Source: Balanoglossus misakiensis
Lineage: Eukaryota > Hemichordata
Length of the DNA: 64,000 bases
Assembly: GCA_040954595.2 (NCBI GenBank)
Contig: CM082598.2
Coordinates: forward strand, 3,596,001-3,660,000
Direction: 5' to 3'
The position numbers and the translations under genes were made by a program. This document shows positions 16,690 through 37,281 of the stretch, piece by piece. A model generated the notes under the pieces. That model made no database searches. It had not been told where the DNA came from and saw only the letters and a list, made by a program, of their open reading frames with translations. Positions within the stretch are counted from its first letter, which is position 1; each line of letters opens with the position of its first letter.

Positions 16690-19059
16690 TAGACAACCTT
16701 ACACGCACAATATTTAAATTATTTCAAAATACTCTCTCATTGGACAACTCGTCCCCAATATATAAACTAAAATACCACCAGTTTCTTTTGTCGACAAACA
16801 TTTTCACATTGCTTAAAAATTTATCTTACTGTTATTAATGAAAAGGACAGGTTCAGAATGCCAATTTGCAACTAAAACTTTCTCCCAAAGTGACTGAAAT
16901 TTCAACAACGACTGAGGTTTGTCCAGGAATATAGTTCCCGCCTAAAGCAAAGATATACTGCCTGTGATAATTTCCACCCATGAAGTTGTCGAATAATGTC
17001 TCCATATGAGGATTATAAAGTTGCATGGTAAAATGTCACCTTGCGCTCACGTCCGCCATTTTGGAAATGGCGACAAAATGAACAGCAGGTGCATTTGTGT
17101 CGGTATAGAGACAGAGAGTGGTCATTAAACGCAGAAAGTCAGAGAATAATGGCAATCCATCAGAATGAACTGACCTCGAACCAGAACAGTCATTTGGTTT
17201 GGTTATAAACGGCAGTGAACGACAGTATAGCACTGCGGCAGTGAATTTTTAGGCAAGCCTACGATATGTGAGTTGATGAAAAACTATTAAATATGGCTGC
17301 TTTTGGAAAGTCGGGGACGGACATTTGTCGGCGTAGGCCTACAGCTTATGGAATCTAAAACCTATCAACACCTAGATTAATGGTTGCTACAGAAAACCAT
17401 AATCGACCGTTAATTGATAAAGTCGTATAGCGCTAATGAAAAAATATATCGATATCGTTTGAATGTCCCTTGTAGGTGATTTTGCCTATCTTCTTCAAAC
17501 AAACTGTGGTTGTTTAACGGGCAAAGACTGATTCCATTGACATGGCCAGTTTGCCTGTGTTCAATCCATCAGCATACAGTACACAGGTAATAGTAAATCA
17601 CGCATTAGGACTTCTTTGAACTTTGAACGTTTTTTTACACCTCAATCTCTCTCCGTTGTAATCACACAAACACCTGTTGTTCATCAAGAGATTTGCAAGA
17701 TGGCGGCTACGTGTCTCAAGCGTTGTTATGGAGACGAAGTACTGCACAGCTTTCCGGGTCTCGACCTTTTTCACCCGAGTGGATGTCAACACACGTTAGT
17801 TGCTGGTTTATAAACTGTGTATAGTAAATAAACACATAATATGAAGCGATAAACCAAACGTACTATGTGTTTTTGTGACCTCTTTTTGTACTATGTCATG
17901 TTATTGACTATCGTGGTATGGTAGTTGGCCATGGATTGGGTCAGAGAGGACAGAGACAAAGACCTACATGCTTTGTTAATATGTTTACGATTTGTTTTTA
18001 TATATACAGTCCACTGTATATAAAACACAAAATCGCGACAACCGTGTGTGTGTGTGTGAAAGAGAGAGAGAGGGGGGGGGGAGAGGGAGAGAGAGAGATA
18101 GATTACCCTTACAATGTCGAACTGCGGAAGGCAATCATGTCAGACAAGCGCAGAGTTTCGCGAAATCACTGTGTCACCTGCAAAGCCATAATGGTAAGCA
18201 TTACTCTACATTACATGTGCGCTATTAATATCTACATAAATATTTCATTCTCAAAACATTCGGGCAATTTACTGACTTTCATAATTCATGAAGGTCTTTG
18301 TCTGTCGCTGGACACCATCATTCGCGTTTCCTGGCCTAAATGAACGTTGTAGGCGCGCTTCCTGCCAAGTATCCGATGTAAATGTTTAGTTAAGTAAGAT
18401 GAATAGTTGAAATATCCGGGTTTTGGTTGAACGATTTCCATTTCGGCTAGCTTGTATTATCATTCCATGGAAAATACACGTACATCGAGAAGAGTGTTTT
18501 TCAAGGAAATGTGTAAGTTTAATTATACAAGGGTCGGCGGAAAACAAACTATAAATTATTGAAATCATTAAAAAAATTGTCAATTCGCAGCACAAATCTA
18601 TCCAGACGCTCTCCCACAAAACAATCAACAGTTCATGGAAGTATTACATTTGCGATTACAAAAAATGTTGAACAAGAGCGATACGAAAAACAGTAAATCG
18701 GACAATATTGTCTTGTGCGGTTGATCTCAATGTCACGTGATAAAGTGACTGGTTTTCTAGTGCTCTGACTTTATCAAGTTATTGTTAAGTTAGTTGGACG
18801 AAAATGAATGTAGCTTGTATACGAAGGTACCAATTTGGTTTAAGTGTGACCGACATCTAATCTTGAATATTATAAAACGCTGTGTTTGACACCGAAATGC
18901 TCAAAAGGGCAATGTTGATTTATATGACTTATAATCCGCATTGAGGGTGTCATTCTGCTAAAAATAAAATTGCTAGCAACTTCTGAATGCTTCGACAAAA
19001 AACAACAACAAAGAACAGTTCGTCAGGCGAGGAAACGTTATTAAAAATGTATCATTTTC
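16690..19059. other. Intergenic region
   Basis: Holds the presumed 3' untranslated region of the plus-strand gene, two YY1-like motifs (CCGCCATTTTGG at about 17048 and AAGATGGCGGC at about 17699), and a TG/GA microsatellite at 18041-18099. A short exon-like segment at 18138-18194 starts ATGTCAGACAAG and ends at ATG|gtaagc, with the peptide RNHCVTCKAIM, but I cannot link it to other exons. Confidence 0.5.
18041..18099. repeat. TG/GA compound microsatellite with G-run
   Basis: TGTGTGTG is followed by GAGAGAGA, a run of ten or more G, and GAGAGAGA again. Confidence 0.9.
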
Positions 19060-19443
19060 TCATTTGTTTATATTAAGTTGCTCCTCCTGCCTGTCTTCCC
19101 GTGCGAGATATTTATACATAACGACAGCGGGCATCATGATCAGTAGTCCCGCCAGAGTGAACCCCGTGGCCAGGTCGAAGACGGGATGCCAGTGGAAATG
19201 CGGCTGTGATGTGAAAATTGTCCAGAACAGCGTCCCCAGCGGCGTGACCAGGGCCTGGACAACGACCAGGTAGACAGCCCCGTCCGAGTAGCGCAAGAGG
19301 AGAAAGTTAAAGACGCTGGCCAAAGCGTAGCTGACCACAAACAGCCAGGAGCGTCCCACTACTTCGGAGCAGGCGGAGTCGACGCCATACTGACAGCGGA
19401 AACCGTGATTTAGACTGGAGGTGAACTCCGCGAAGTTTGACGA
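19060..19443 (-). CDS. CRT-like exon 4 (C-terminus)
   Basis: 384 nt after the acceptor gtgtcttgcag. Cysteine-containing loop, three membrane segments and a charged tail KYLAREDRQEEQ. Confidence 0.87.
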   Translation of the reverse strand, partial: SSNFAEFTSSLNHGFRCQYGVDSACSEVVGRSWLFVVSYALASVFNFLLLRYSDGAVYLVVVQALVTPLGTLFWTIFTSQPHFHWHPVFDLATGFTLAGLLIMMPAVVMYKYLAREDRQEEQLNINK

Positions 19444-21342
19444 CTGCAAGACACAAGACGAGATGTTTTTCAAGTTGATAACGACAGGGATAGGAACATG
19501 CCTTTAACTTTCTCAAAAAATGTTATGGACATGGTAACGACAGGGATAGGAACATGCCAAAAATGTTAGGGACATGGTTGAGGAAACGCGTACACCGTGG
19601 TTCTAAAAATGATTTTGTTTCCCCGTGTGCGACGCTGTCCCTTTATGGATATCTTGTTAAATCGCGCTACTCCACGATCCGACATCTCCCCCGATTGTAC
19701 TTTCTCTCTCTATCACACACTGTGTAGTCGCGCGCAAAGTCCCTATCGCTCTGTCATGAGCATCAAAGCATCGAAAAGTGTCAACAACTTGACGAAAACC
19801 TTCAAGCTTGTTCAGTAAAAAAAACTAAGTGAACTACAACATAGCATCTATAAATATCAAACATATTAGTTTGTGACTTACCATGCCAAAGCCTGGTATG
19901 AAGTCGGTCCAGAATAAAAGCGCCACAGCTACCAACTGGAAACCATTCACCCAGACATTAACCAACAAGGACGAAGCCTATAACCAACAGAAATGTTGTT
20001 ATGTCTTCTCATCGTGCAGTGGTATCCTGGCCATCTGACTGTGATGTAACCTTTGAACCCTGACCCCTGGTCACGGTGACCGCGATGATAAAAACGCGTT
20101 GACAGCACTGTTTTGCGTAAATCTCATAGGTTAGTATAGTATTGCATTTCCCAGAATAAAAACAGTTAATAGCCATTAAATATAGAAGGAAATGAAGGCA
20201 GTTTACTTTTTGAATGCGTCGAACGCAAAAATTTGGAGAGCATTTTGATTGGACGTAATGTTTGTAGGCCTACACGTGGAATTTCGCACATGCGCACAAG
20301 ACACGTACCTGCTTCCCCTTCATGATTTTCTCCACCAATACATTCATCACACCCATCGGTAGGAACCCCAGCAGAAAAGTGACGGGCCAGAGAACGCGGG
20401 CGGCTTTAGATTCATGCGCACCGGCAGCCGAACTGCTTCCTTCGTGGTCGACATCGAAAATGACCGGCTCCATCGACACAAACAGTCCGATCAGAACTAC
20501 CCCAGTACACACCAGTCGTTTGATTCCGACGCCTGAAAGAAGAGAAATTCTCACGCTAATTAATTTGAAACTGCCAGGCCACCAATTCTCTCTCCGCCTG
20601 GTTGTGACATGATTCTGTTTCCAACCTGACTTTGCATTGAACACGACATTGCCAAACATTTTTGTTTTTGGTATACTGAAAAATAGGCAACAGTCATAGT
20701 TACAGGAGACTTTCAATGTCATAAGTTTTGTTCTGGAGCGTTGACTATTGCTGCAAATGAAGGCTGATGCTTCTGTGAAATGATGGTTTAGGGCGATACT
20801 TATTACAAAGCGGGAAATATATGAAAATGGGTTTTACCTTCTCTTATTATTATGTATCGAGCAATGACCGTAAAGGGGATGATGGAGGTGCTGAGAATCG
20901 CTTGCAGCGCTGGGGGCGTCCTTGTTGGATCGCTGGCGTATACCACCAATAGACCGTTGAGGGCGTTGCAGACACCTGCCACGAGGACGAACTTGACCGG
21001 GGCTTCGAGGGTGAAGCTGACGCCGCGGTCGATCAGTTTCGAGATGAGGAGGAGCAGGAAGAAAAAGAAGGGGAAGATGAGGGACGACGAGAAGAGGATG
21101 TAGTACGGATCACTGACTGCGTCGACCGACTGCGCGTAGAGGGGGAGCGTCACATTCATGGCGACGTTGGTGATGACAGTGGCCACGGTCAGAAAGACGA
21201 TGAAAGTTTTCGATCCTTCCAGTCGAGCTAGCCAGGGCCGACTTCCCGGACGAGGATCGCCACTCAGGTTCTCGTGCCAAGCGTCGGCGTCTCCCAACAG
21301 GCCTTCCTGCAGCTGGTCACTTGTCGAAGACTGGAACGCCAT
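19060..21342 (-). CDS. CRT-like transporter (drug/metabolite superfamily), four exons
   Basis: Predicted 402-residue polytopic membrane protein. Coding exons in transcript order are 21342-20838, 20532-20309, 19977-19882 and 19443-19060, all GT-AG with matching phases, stop TGA at 19062-19060. An acidic N-terminus of about 45 residues precedes roughly ten hydrophobic segments (about 47-69, 81-101, 115-136, 145-165, 172-193, 214-237, 244-267, 306-325, 329-353, 364-386). Family-like features are PALQAILSTSIIPFTVIAR in segment 4, the PMGVMNVLVEKIM block after segment 6, and a long loop before segment 8 with two cysteines (GFRCQYG and DSAC), corresponding to the cysteine-bearing loop of the Plasmodium CRT and Dictyostelium crtp proteins. 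Length is close to the roughly 424 residues of PfCRT. Known relatives sit in acidic vacuoles or plastids and move peptides, amino acids or thiols; location and substrate here are inference. An alternative is a more general EamA/SLC35 transporter. Confidence 0.85.
19882..19977 (-). CDS. CRT-like exon 3
   Basis: 96 nt, exactly 32 codons. Membrane segment 7 (LLVNVWVNGFQLVAVALLFW) and the start of the following loop, ending GFGM|gtaagtc. Both borders are phase 0. Confidence 0.83.
20309..20532 (-). CDS. CRT-like exon 2
   Basis: 224 nt after the acceptor cttctttcag. Encodes GVGIKRLVCTG and then membrane segments 5 and 6, with a hydrophilic Ser/Ala/His-rich loop between them, ending MKGKQ|gtacgt, phase 0. 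Confidence 0.85.
20838..21342 (-). CDS. CRT-like exon 1
   Basis: 505 nt encoding residues 1-168 plus one base. N-terminal cytosolic region, then the first four membrane segments, ending IIIRE, G|gtaaaac. Confidence 0.85.
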
Positions 21343-23009
21343 GTTTACAACCTTTCAACAAAAAATAAAATGTCGAGTTAACTATCTGTTAAAATAAGTA
21401 GTGTTACCGTACCAGTACAGTGGTCATTAATTCTCAATTATGCTCAAATCGTGTAAAAATCGACGATAAAACGGTCCGTAATCCACGGGTCCTTACGTAC
21501 GTTCGGCTATATGCGTCCCGTTTGGCACACCAAGAAACGCAGCATTCTCAAACGAAACAAAAATCCTGTATTGAAAATGCCAGGAACAATTAAAATCACC
21601 CAATAAAAGTTGGCCAAAGTCCACCTACTTAGCTTTCGCCCTGTTTTGTAGGTCTCTCAAAATACTGGCCTTTATTTGGCCTGTACAATGCGAACAAGAC
21701 CGTACACTGCAATACTGCAACACACAAAACGTCCATGTCGTGGCACTTTCACCAGACATGAATATTTAATCACCTCTCACCTGTTTTACCTGCACCTGGT
21801 TAGTTAAAGTCGTCTGCGCATCTCCTTTGAGACTCCGGTAAATAGGGATCAGGTGAGTTGCATGTGAATCTCCGGGAGAAACCAACTTTCAGGTAAACCA
21901 GATGATACGAAATTTGGCAAAAGACACTCGCTTTCCAAACTTGCATGTTTTTTTCAGTAACGTTGAACAAATGCTTTGACTCCCCCAAAGTTCCACTATA
22001 AAATACCATCAAATTCGCGTGAATAAATACTCTTACTTTAAACTAAAAAAGTCCGACACTTTAAAGCCCCTCACCCATAATGGTATCACCCGCATGTGAA
22101 GAGTCAGCTTATCCCATTGCTGTCATACTACTTTCACGTTTGTATCAGACACAAGCTTACCTGCCTCCTTGTATGACGAGTGATTTATATTACCCCAAGT
22201 TGATTGGACTCTTGCTGCATTCGTGTTTACTCCAGCTATATGTCGTCAAAACTGTCCGAATCCCACTTAGAACCGTGGCAGAAAAAAGCCTGTTCTGCAG
22301 TTGGTGTTATAAATAACAATTAAAGTTATACATAACGTAGAAAGTGCACGTGAAACACCCTATTTTTTCGGGTGCATACTAGACAGAGAGTGACACCTAC
22401 CACGCACGACCAGTAAAAGACCAATCACCTGCAACGGCCTTGAACTCAAGGACTACAAGAGAGGCGTGACAGCGAATGTTGAATACTTTCACCAGTGGAA
22501 ACATAAGTGCCTGTGTTTCCAATGAGCCGACCTACATCAAACACAGCCCCTTAACTTTTCATTGCAACGCCCTTTTTGGGTCACTACGCCACGAAAACAA
22601 AATGAACGTACGTACGTACATACATGTACGTGCATAAAGCTCCCACTAATATGCTTTATACCAAATGAAAGCTAAGAAGACTATTAAAACAAATACTCAT
22701 GGAGAACTTAGGTTTTATTTCAACAGTAATTTGGCTAGTCAAAACAGTAAGTAAATGACAGATAAGAAACAAGTCTTATTGAACCCTTCACCCTACTGTA
22801 CATGTAATTTGGTATCGCCAAGGTACTCCCAATGGTGCAACTGGGTCAATCTATTTGCAAACAGGTAGTGACGGGGAAAAGGGGAAACAGAAGGTTTGGA
22901 AGATAAGGATTTGTCTGGTGTTAATGAGACATAGTACCTTGATCCCAGACGACCTATGAAATCATACAAATGCTTATTCTGAGCAAAGGGTTAATTTGTA
23001 GTGAATGTA

Positions 23010-23041
23010 CGTATGTGTGTGTGTGTGTGTCCGTGTGTGTG
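23010..23041. repeat. GT microsatellite
   Basis: About 16 GT units with one interruption, intergenic. Confidence 0.95.
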
Positions 23042-25385
23042 AGAGCAAGCCAAAAGGGCGAAAATCTGTGTCCAAATTTGGGAAATTTATCAGCGATGTA
23101 TGGGGAAACCTCCACAAAGGTCCTCCCTATGAGAATGCATGCACAACAAGAACAGACAGTTCTTTCCAAGAAAAAACGCCATCAAAATGTATTGGTAGAC
23201 CATAATCAGTTTACCCAATCACAAACAGCGTAGCAGAATGAGAACAAATCAGAAATACTCTTCTACAAACACTTTGGAAACACGAAGACTGTTGAAATTG
23301 TAAAGAAATCCCATCAAAACTTTTAATAGCACACGTACACTTAGTATAAACTTGATCAAAGCAAGTTTTGAAACATGGAAAATGTAAACCTGTTATTGCA
23401 CATTATTGTTACTACCATAGAACTGGCACGTCACACCCCCAAACCACACTAAATGGTTTGACCCGGCCAAAGTTTTTCAATGTTAATGTAAGAAGAACAC
23501 ACTGGGTGGAGGGGTTCACTAATAATACTAGTTGGTAATTTTGAGTAAAGAAGAAACTCATCTCGACTATTTCCAGATGTTCTGTAGCGTCACACATGAT
23601 CTCTACTGAGACAAAAGCACAGCAAAGTTTGAGTTTTGGAGGTGGCGATTTGGCTGTGTACTACTCTGTGGTGATTTCCTCGCGAAATGAATTTAGGTTC
23701 CGATTGGAATACATGTACCATAAAATGCATATTTATTAATAACCCATACAAATTTAAATTGATTCTGAAAACACCGTTTCATTTTGAAGATGGCATGTTG
23801 AAGGGTAATCTCTCTCTACTTGATATTCTTTCAATGGAATACCATATTTTCAAGTTTGTCCGAAGTCATGCAAGACGTACTGGAACTCATGAATATGCAA
23901 ATATGATGAATATGCATGATATATATGAATATTCATCCTCGCCTGTCGGTTGGTCACTTCCTGGCATGAAATGGCACATTGCAGACTTCCCAGGGAAGCC
24001 CCACTGTTTGATTTTGACAAGACTCCTTACAGCAGCCACACTGTTGTAAAATTGTTGACAGAAAAGTTGTGAAAGGGGTTTGCAGCTTCCCAATGATATC
24101 AGAACGTCAAACATTTTTGTGAAACGTTTTTAGATCCATTTTTGTGACTCATGGTAGTGATCATGTGTGGCGGATTTCAAGAACACCTGCGACCTACAAC
24201 AAAATCAAACCTGAATCGATGTTGCAAAATGCTCATGAAAATCTTGATAGCAGCTAGGAGGTCAAAACACAATGAAAAGTTTTCTGTTATTTGTTAAAAA
24301 TCACACATGTAATAATAAATAATTTACACCTTGATATAAATGTTACATAACGTTAATCACCAGAACAGCGCAAGACACAAAATGACAAATTCTTTGTAAA
24401 CATACAAGATTCTTTCATGAAAAGTGCATAGTTTTAAGGAACTTTCGAATACACTCAGGTTGAATTAGTTTACACCAATACTCCTGACATCTCCAGTGAT
24501 GAGATACTGTGTTAGCCAATCAAGGGACTGCAGACTATGGGTAAAATGTGCTGACAGCCATATTGGATTAGTCACATGGCAATTTGGACCTATCAGTACA
24601 CATGTAACTATAAGGCTTACAAATAATGATGTTTCTGTGATTATTTTACTCAGAAAAGGAAAAGACAGTCACAAACCTATAACTGCATGTCTAAATTTGG
24701 TCACACTGTTTAATATTCGTAAGAATGACATAATTGTAAACATGTGATTGGCAGATGCCTAGAATAATTTTGTCATGAGTGTATTCTTTTTATAATACTA
24801 ATGTCGTAAAAAATATTCTATTATTATTGAAAGACAAAGTTTGGGAATATACTTTTTTCAAGTATGTAATATAACATTTTTTTTGCAATTCAAACAACAT
24901 AAAGGAATTTCAGCTTATATACAGGAAAAATTCCCATCTTTCCCAACAAACAAACAATTTTGATTATTAACAACACCTCCAAAATCAGATATTTTACAAC
25001 AATAATCACTCATGAGCAAAATATCTATGAAATCAAACAAATATGTACATCTACATAATGTATGAAAAATAACAAAATTTAACACATATCAAACATGTTA
25101 ACATTAGCATGTTATGAAACTTCTAGAAATACTAATATGCTTATTTATTACCTTTACCGCTGGTTAATAATGTTACATGTAAAAAAAATAAGATTTCTTT
25201 GAGGTTTCTATCATATCATATTATAGCAAACTGATAAACAAAAACATGACTTAAGTTTTTCATCAACACAATGAATAAATAAATAAATACTTCTTTTGAA
25301 AGTGGAGTAGCCATCCCATAATATTGCAATGCTGTGATTATTTTGGAATTTCTCGACAAGCATTTATCCTAAAAAGTGTGGTATT

Positions 25386-25391
25386 TTTATT
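25386..25391 (-). promoter_or_regulatory. Candidate poly(A) signal for KCNQ1
   Basis: First AATAAA on the minus strand after the KCNQ1 stop codon, about 340 nt downstream. A second hexamer lies at 25149-25144. Confidence 0.4.
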
Positions 25392-25731
25392 TGGAAAATA
25401 ACAAGCAAAAGCATGTTTTTTTATAAAGCTTTTGAAGTTTTGAACGGAAAAAAGTTTGGCATTTTTAACAATGCTAGTTCATTTAGAATATACCTTATAT
25501 TTCTCCAAATGTTACTTCGATCCACATACCCCCTGAAAACAGATGATCAATGGTTCATCCTTATGTATTGGCAGCTTGTAGAGGCTATACCATTAACAAC
25601 GTAGGGATGATCGTAAATCAATATTGCAATATTACACACAGACTGAGATTATCACCATAGTTCCAAATCCTAATACTTGGATTCAGTTGCCATGGGTTAT
25701 ATTTCCTGTTTCTCAGATCCAGTTGCCGTGG

Positions 25732-33208
<7,477 letters not shown>

Positions 33209-33297
33209 CTGCAAAAAAGAGAGAGAGACAATCTGGGTGAGATTGAGATCATTTCCAAGTTGTTTTATATTGCCATGTTGGTTCAAGCACTATCAAA

Positions 33298-33374
33298 AAA
33301 TGGTTTGGTCCAAATCCATTGTTATCTATGGTAAGTTGGACCTCTATAGAGGGAACTGCGGGTGTGAAGGCTTT
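33298..33374 (+). repeat. Short inverted-repeat element, partial copy
   Basis: TGGTTTGGTCCAAATCCATT and TTGGACCTCTATAGAGGGAA are well preserved; the left terminus is lost and the right one is altered (GGGTGTGAAGGCTT). Confidence 0.6.
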
Positions 33375-36300
33375 ACAGGTTAAGATCTGTACGTTAGAAT
33401 TATTTGTCAGCAATACAACACGTAGGTTGTAAATGCTGATTTTTTTCAGCGGGCCATTATAAACAAAGTAAATCTGTTGAGGGCGCTAGTAAAAGCGAAT
33501 TGACGTGAAAGCGTTGAACCGACAAAGAACTAGTCTACTTTTCTGCAGATTCAGCGAGATTGCAGTAAACTTGGCTAATACCAGAAACAGAATAAAACAC
33601 AGATTAACGGGTACAAGCTTCATCCTCCCAGTACAAAGAGTGCAAAGCGGTGTTAGCTATATCTAGACAGGTCAGAAGATCAAGATTTTCCCGAGTGGAT
33701 TTTCAGAGCTCAAAAGTACAGCTCGAGCCAAAGCTAATACATGAAACAATTCTTTGGCACACATAACTAACTAACATGCAACACTGAGAAAGAATACAAA
33801 GCTACTCCTGGGCTTTTCGTTCTGAGAATCTAACACGCAGCCGTACTTTAGTAATGAGCTGTTGGTGCCAACGTGCGATCAGATGATCTGTATAGCCGTT
33901 CCCCCAGGGACAGGGAACAGCAATTCAATCTCGAACACCCCGAGTAAAAAAACAGAAAAGAACATGTCTTCATTAAAAAAAGCCCTGGCTTTCTGCCATT
34001 TTGTGCTCATTATTCGCGAACAAAGCACCATTCCTCGCAGAAACCCGTGTGGAAATTTCACTTTTTTTCTCTCTCTTTTTTCCCCCAAGCGCTTCAATTA
34101 CATCTGGCATCCATACCATCTGGGTCACGCATAATTGTAATGGACTGTACAAATTACGACTCAAGAGGGCTGCAGACAAAAGTTACACAAACAGGGAGAA
34201 TGTGTTCACTCTATTTTATGTGGGAATCCTGAGCTGTTTGTGATCAGAAATGACAGTTTGGTATCTACGTAAGAGTTTTCCCACATTCTTTCTCATGGTC
34301 TGATCAACCAACTTTGCAAAGAGACTTATGATGTGAAACAAAAGGCATGGATGTGAGATGGCAACAAAGTTACAAAAGAATCTAACAAAAAATGTAGCAA
34401 TCACATTGCAGATTGAAACAAAGTAACAATATAGTAACTATGTAACAAAAGCACCAATCCCATGTCAGTTTGAAACAAAGTACATGTAACAATAAAAAAA
34501 CAATATGTATCAATCAAATGAAACATAGTAACTACTATTGTCAAAAAGAATATCTATCAGATTCACTCCCTGGCTCCAATATGAGAGTGAAATCTTTAAC
34601 TGCAGGAATGATACAGATCTTGCAAACCATACTAATTGGTCTCAAAGGACAGAAATTTCAAGCAATAGACATTTCAAAATAAACCTCACAGACCAGAAAA
34701 TTACTCCCAACGCTAGCGACAGTTGAAACAAGCTCTAATGACTTCCACTAGCGAGATGCAGACTTATTCTTATCAAACACAAATTATCAGACAACAGACC
34801 CATATGCAAGAGGTTCATTTTATCTACGAGGTCATATACAAGCTTGTTTACGTTTAAAATCGCTGTGTACTTTCACACACAATAAATACTCCTGTTTTTT
34901 CACGCGCTCATTTTCGACAGATCGTAACTTTACCGTTTGAACAAAACAATCTTGACAAAAATATAGCATATTAAAAATACACATTCAAAATTATTTAAAA
35001 TTAGTTCAAAGTGTCTTCAGCACCTAACATATGCTGATTAAAAAAGAAACAGGTTTTGAATTTTAGACGTTTTCACACAAAAATAACATCAGTTGGGTGG
35101 ACGATTATAGAATTTGGACGGTTGCCAAAGAGACTGGGACTGAAGGACAAAGGAACAGTTAAAGTGCTTTGCCCGATATTTTCTGTATTTGAGACACGCA
35201 AAGTGTTTCTATTCTTCAAGATGATGTCTACAATGCAACGTGCGTGATTGAAACGAGAGATAAAAATCACCCATCACATTTAAATTAAGTCCCTGACTCA
35301 TGAGAAGTAGGTGGTCTTCTTTCATCAGCTGTAACGCGTCCAGACATCCCAATTATTACCGACTCCTTTATCGTAGTACATGCTTCTGGGATAGATTTCA
35401 GGAAACAAATGATAGTGCGACAAACCTTTCAATTCTTTGCTATAGTAAAGCGTGTGAGAATTTTTCTAAACAAAGAAGAATACACAGTGTTCACCCACTT
35501 GTTTTCATAAATATAAGTATACTTTAAATTTTCAACATAGATTAAAAATAGAGATTGGCCGCCATTTTGAATTTCAAATGTGTGACAATTTGGCGTTCTC
35601 ATCCAACCTTTTTAAAGTCACCATGCTTTGCACGTCTTATCCCATCCCAAGTATTGCTCACAGTTTTACAAAACCACTACATCGTCACAGACACGTGCAA
35701 ATCACCATGGCGATGAGAATTCAAATTTTGAAAGCAGTGTGGCCAAATACTAGAAATAGAGGTAAAAGTTAACAGCTATATGTCCCTCTAAGTGTTTTCT
35801 CACAAAGCTTCTGCAGCAGTGTGACAAGGAATTAATATGTACAGTGAGAAAACCAGGATTAAATCCCATCACTGCAACATGATAGTCTTAACAGCGACAA
35901 CCAGAGGGAGTTTACAGATATCAATGTCTGTCTCTCTTCCCTGTGTAAAAGAAAAAAACCTTTCTTGAGTCCGCGAACAGACTTCCTTTTTAAAGTCGAA
36001 CGTTGCACCCATTCCAATTCAGACTCTAAGCTCCGCGCACCTGGGGGCGATTGGCTAACATCCAAATTACTTTCTCAGACATCTTTGACGGCTGTGCTCG
36101 GGCCCACATCAACTTTCTGAGATTACAATCATCTGGTGTTGCGAATAAAGACGTCTAGTCTGTCAGACAGTGTTTCATTGCAGACCAAAGTGTGATACAA
36201 TAACGGGCAATCAAAATGACAGACCAGCTGAGTCAGTTTCTACTAGCTTTCCAAAGCGTTTGTGCTCAGAACGCAACTGTTGGTTGTTGGATTTGAATCA

Positions 36301-37239
36301 GAGGAAAAGGAACATAATTCGCTCTTACTAACACATTCACTGTCTAAGGTGAATGACCCGATGAAAACTTTTGATCAGAATCTTTGAAACGAGATTTCAT
36401 CTACTGTAGAAAGCCAAAATTTCACACTCAATGTGACTTTTCCATTATTGAGTCAACCAGATCGGCAGCTAATCAAAGTTGCAAAGCCCGTACCACAATA
36501 AAAAATATCCAGTATGAGTACACTGCACTGTAATCTCCACGCAAGGCCAGTAGTTTCAATCACTCATTAAGTATGAATCACCAAAGTGCACCATTTAAGA
36601 TCCTTAATTACCATGGCAACCAGTTGATGAGTTGTGATATAGTTAACTTTCCAGTCACTGTTCTAAAACGCACTTTAAGCTATCGCTAAATATGATAACA
36701 GTTGTCCTGTTAAAGTGCACATGCTCCATTCAACTTTTGATCCAGTGTCAATTTTCACTTTTGTACACCTTGTTAGGGGTTCCAATTGCATGATAATAAC
36801 TGCATTGTGGGTAACAAAAGTCGACTACTCAATGTAGTTAGAATTTCAAGTGATGATATGTTAACTGTTTTTCAGGAGAAGTAATGTCTCTACCATTCTC
36901 TTCCAGTGCACCCGACCAAGGCAAGGCGAATTTGCTCTAAGCCAATGACAAATTACTACTAAACGTCGATGATTACAAGCAAATCTCATTGCTAGCGCAC
37001 ATTACCACGGCAACCTGCACGTAATCAGCATTTGTTTGATCCATCAATCGATGTCGTCATTATCGTGCTCTCTCGACGTAACATTACCAGGGCTTGATAA
37101 ACCGTGCTGAACCCCTGAATGATTTTAACTTCACGTAATTACAATAACTCTTAGAAGCTGGAAACTATTAAAATGCCCTGCTGCATGATAATGACCAATG
37201 TGGAAATTGCCTATCAGTTATACACAGACACAGGTACAG

Positions 37240-37281
37240 GTACATACATACGACGTACGTACATACATACATACATACATG
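37240..37281. repeat. Short ACAT/CGTA repeat
   Basis: TACATACATACG followed by several ACAT units. Confidence 0.85.

Larger units (their letters stand above)
21343..25731. other. Intergenic region between the CRT-like gene and KCNQ1
   Basis: Upstream of the CRT-like start and downstream of the KCNQ1 stop. Holds a GT microsatellite (23010-23041), a CGTA/CATA-rich run near 22605-22635, and AT-rich sequence. The minus-strand AATAAA sites at 25391-25386 and 25149-25144 are candidate KCNQ1 poly(A) signals. I see no convincing gene. Confidence 0.55.

Noticed and set aside
23433-23520. Possible copy of the CCCTTTCACC element
   Set aside because: Only GGTTTGACC is shared; neither terminus nor the core dyad can be aligned.
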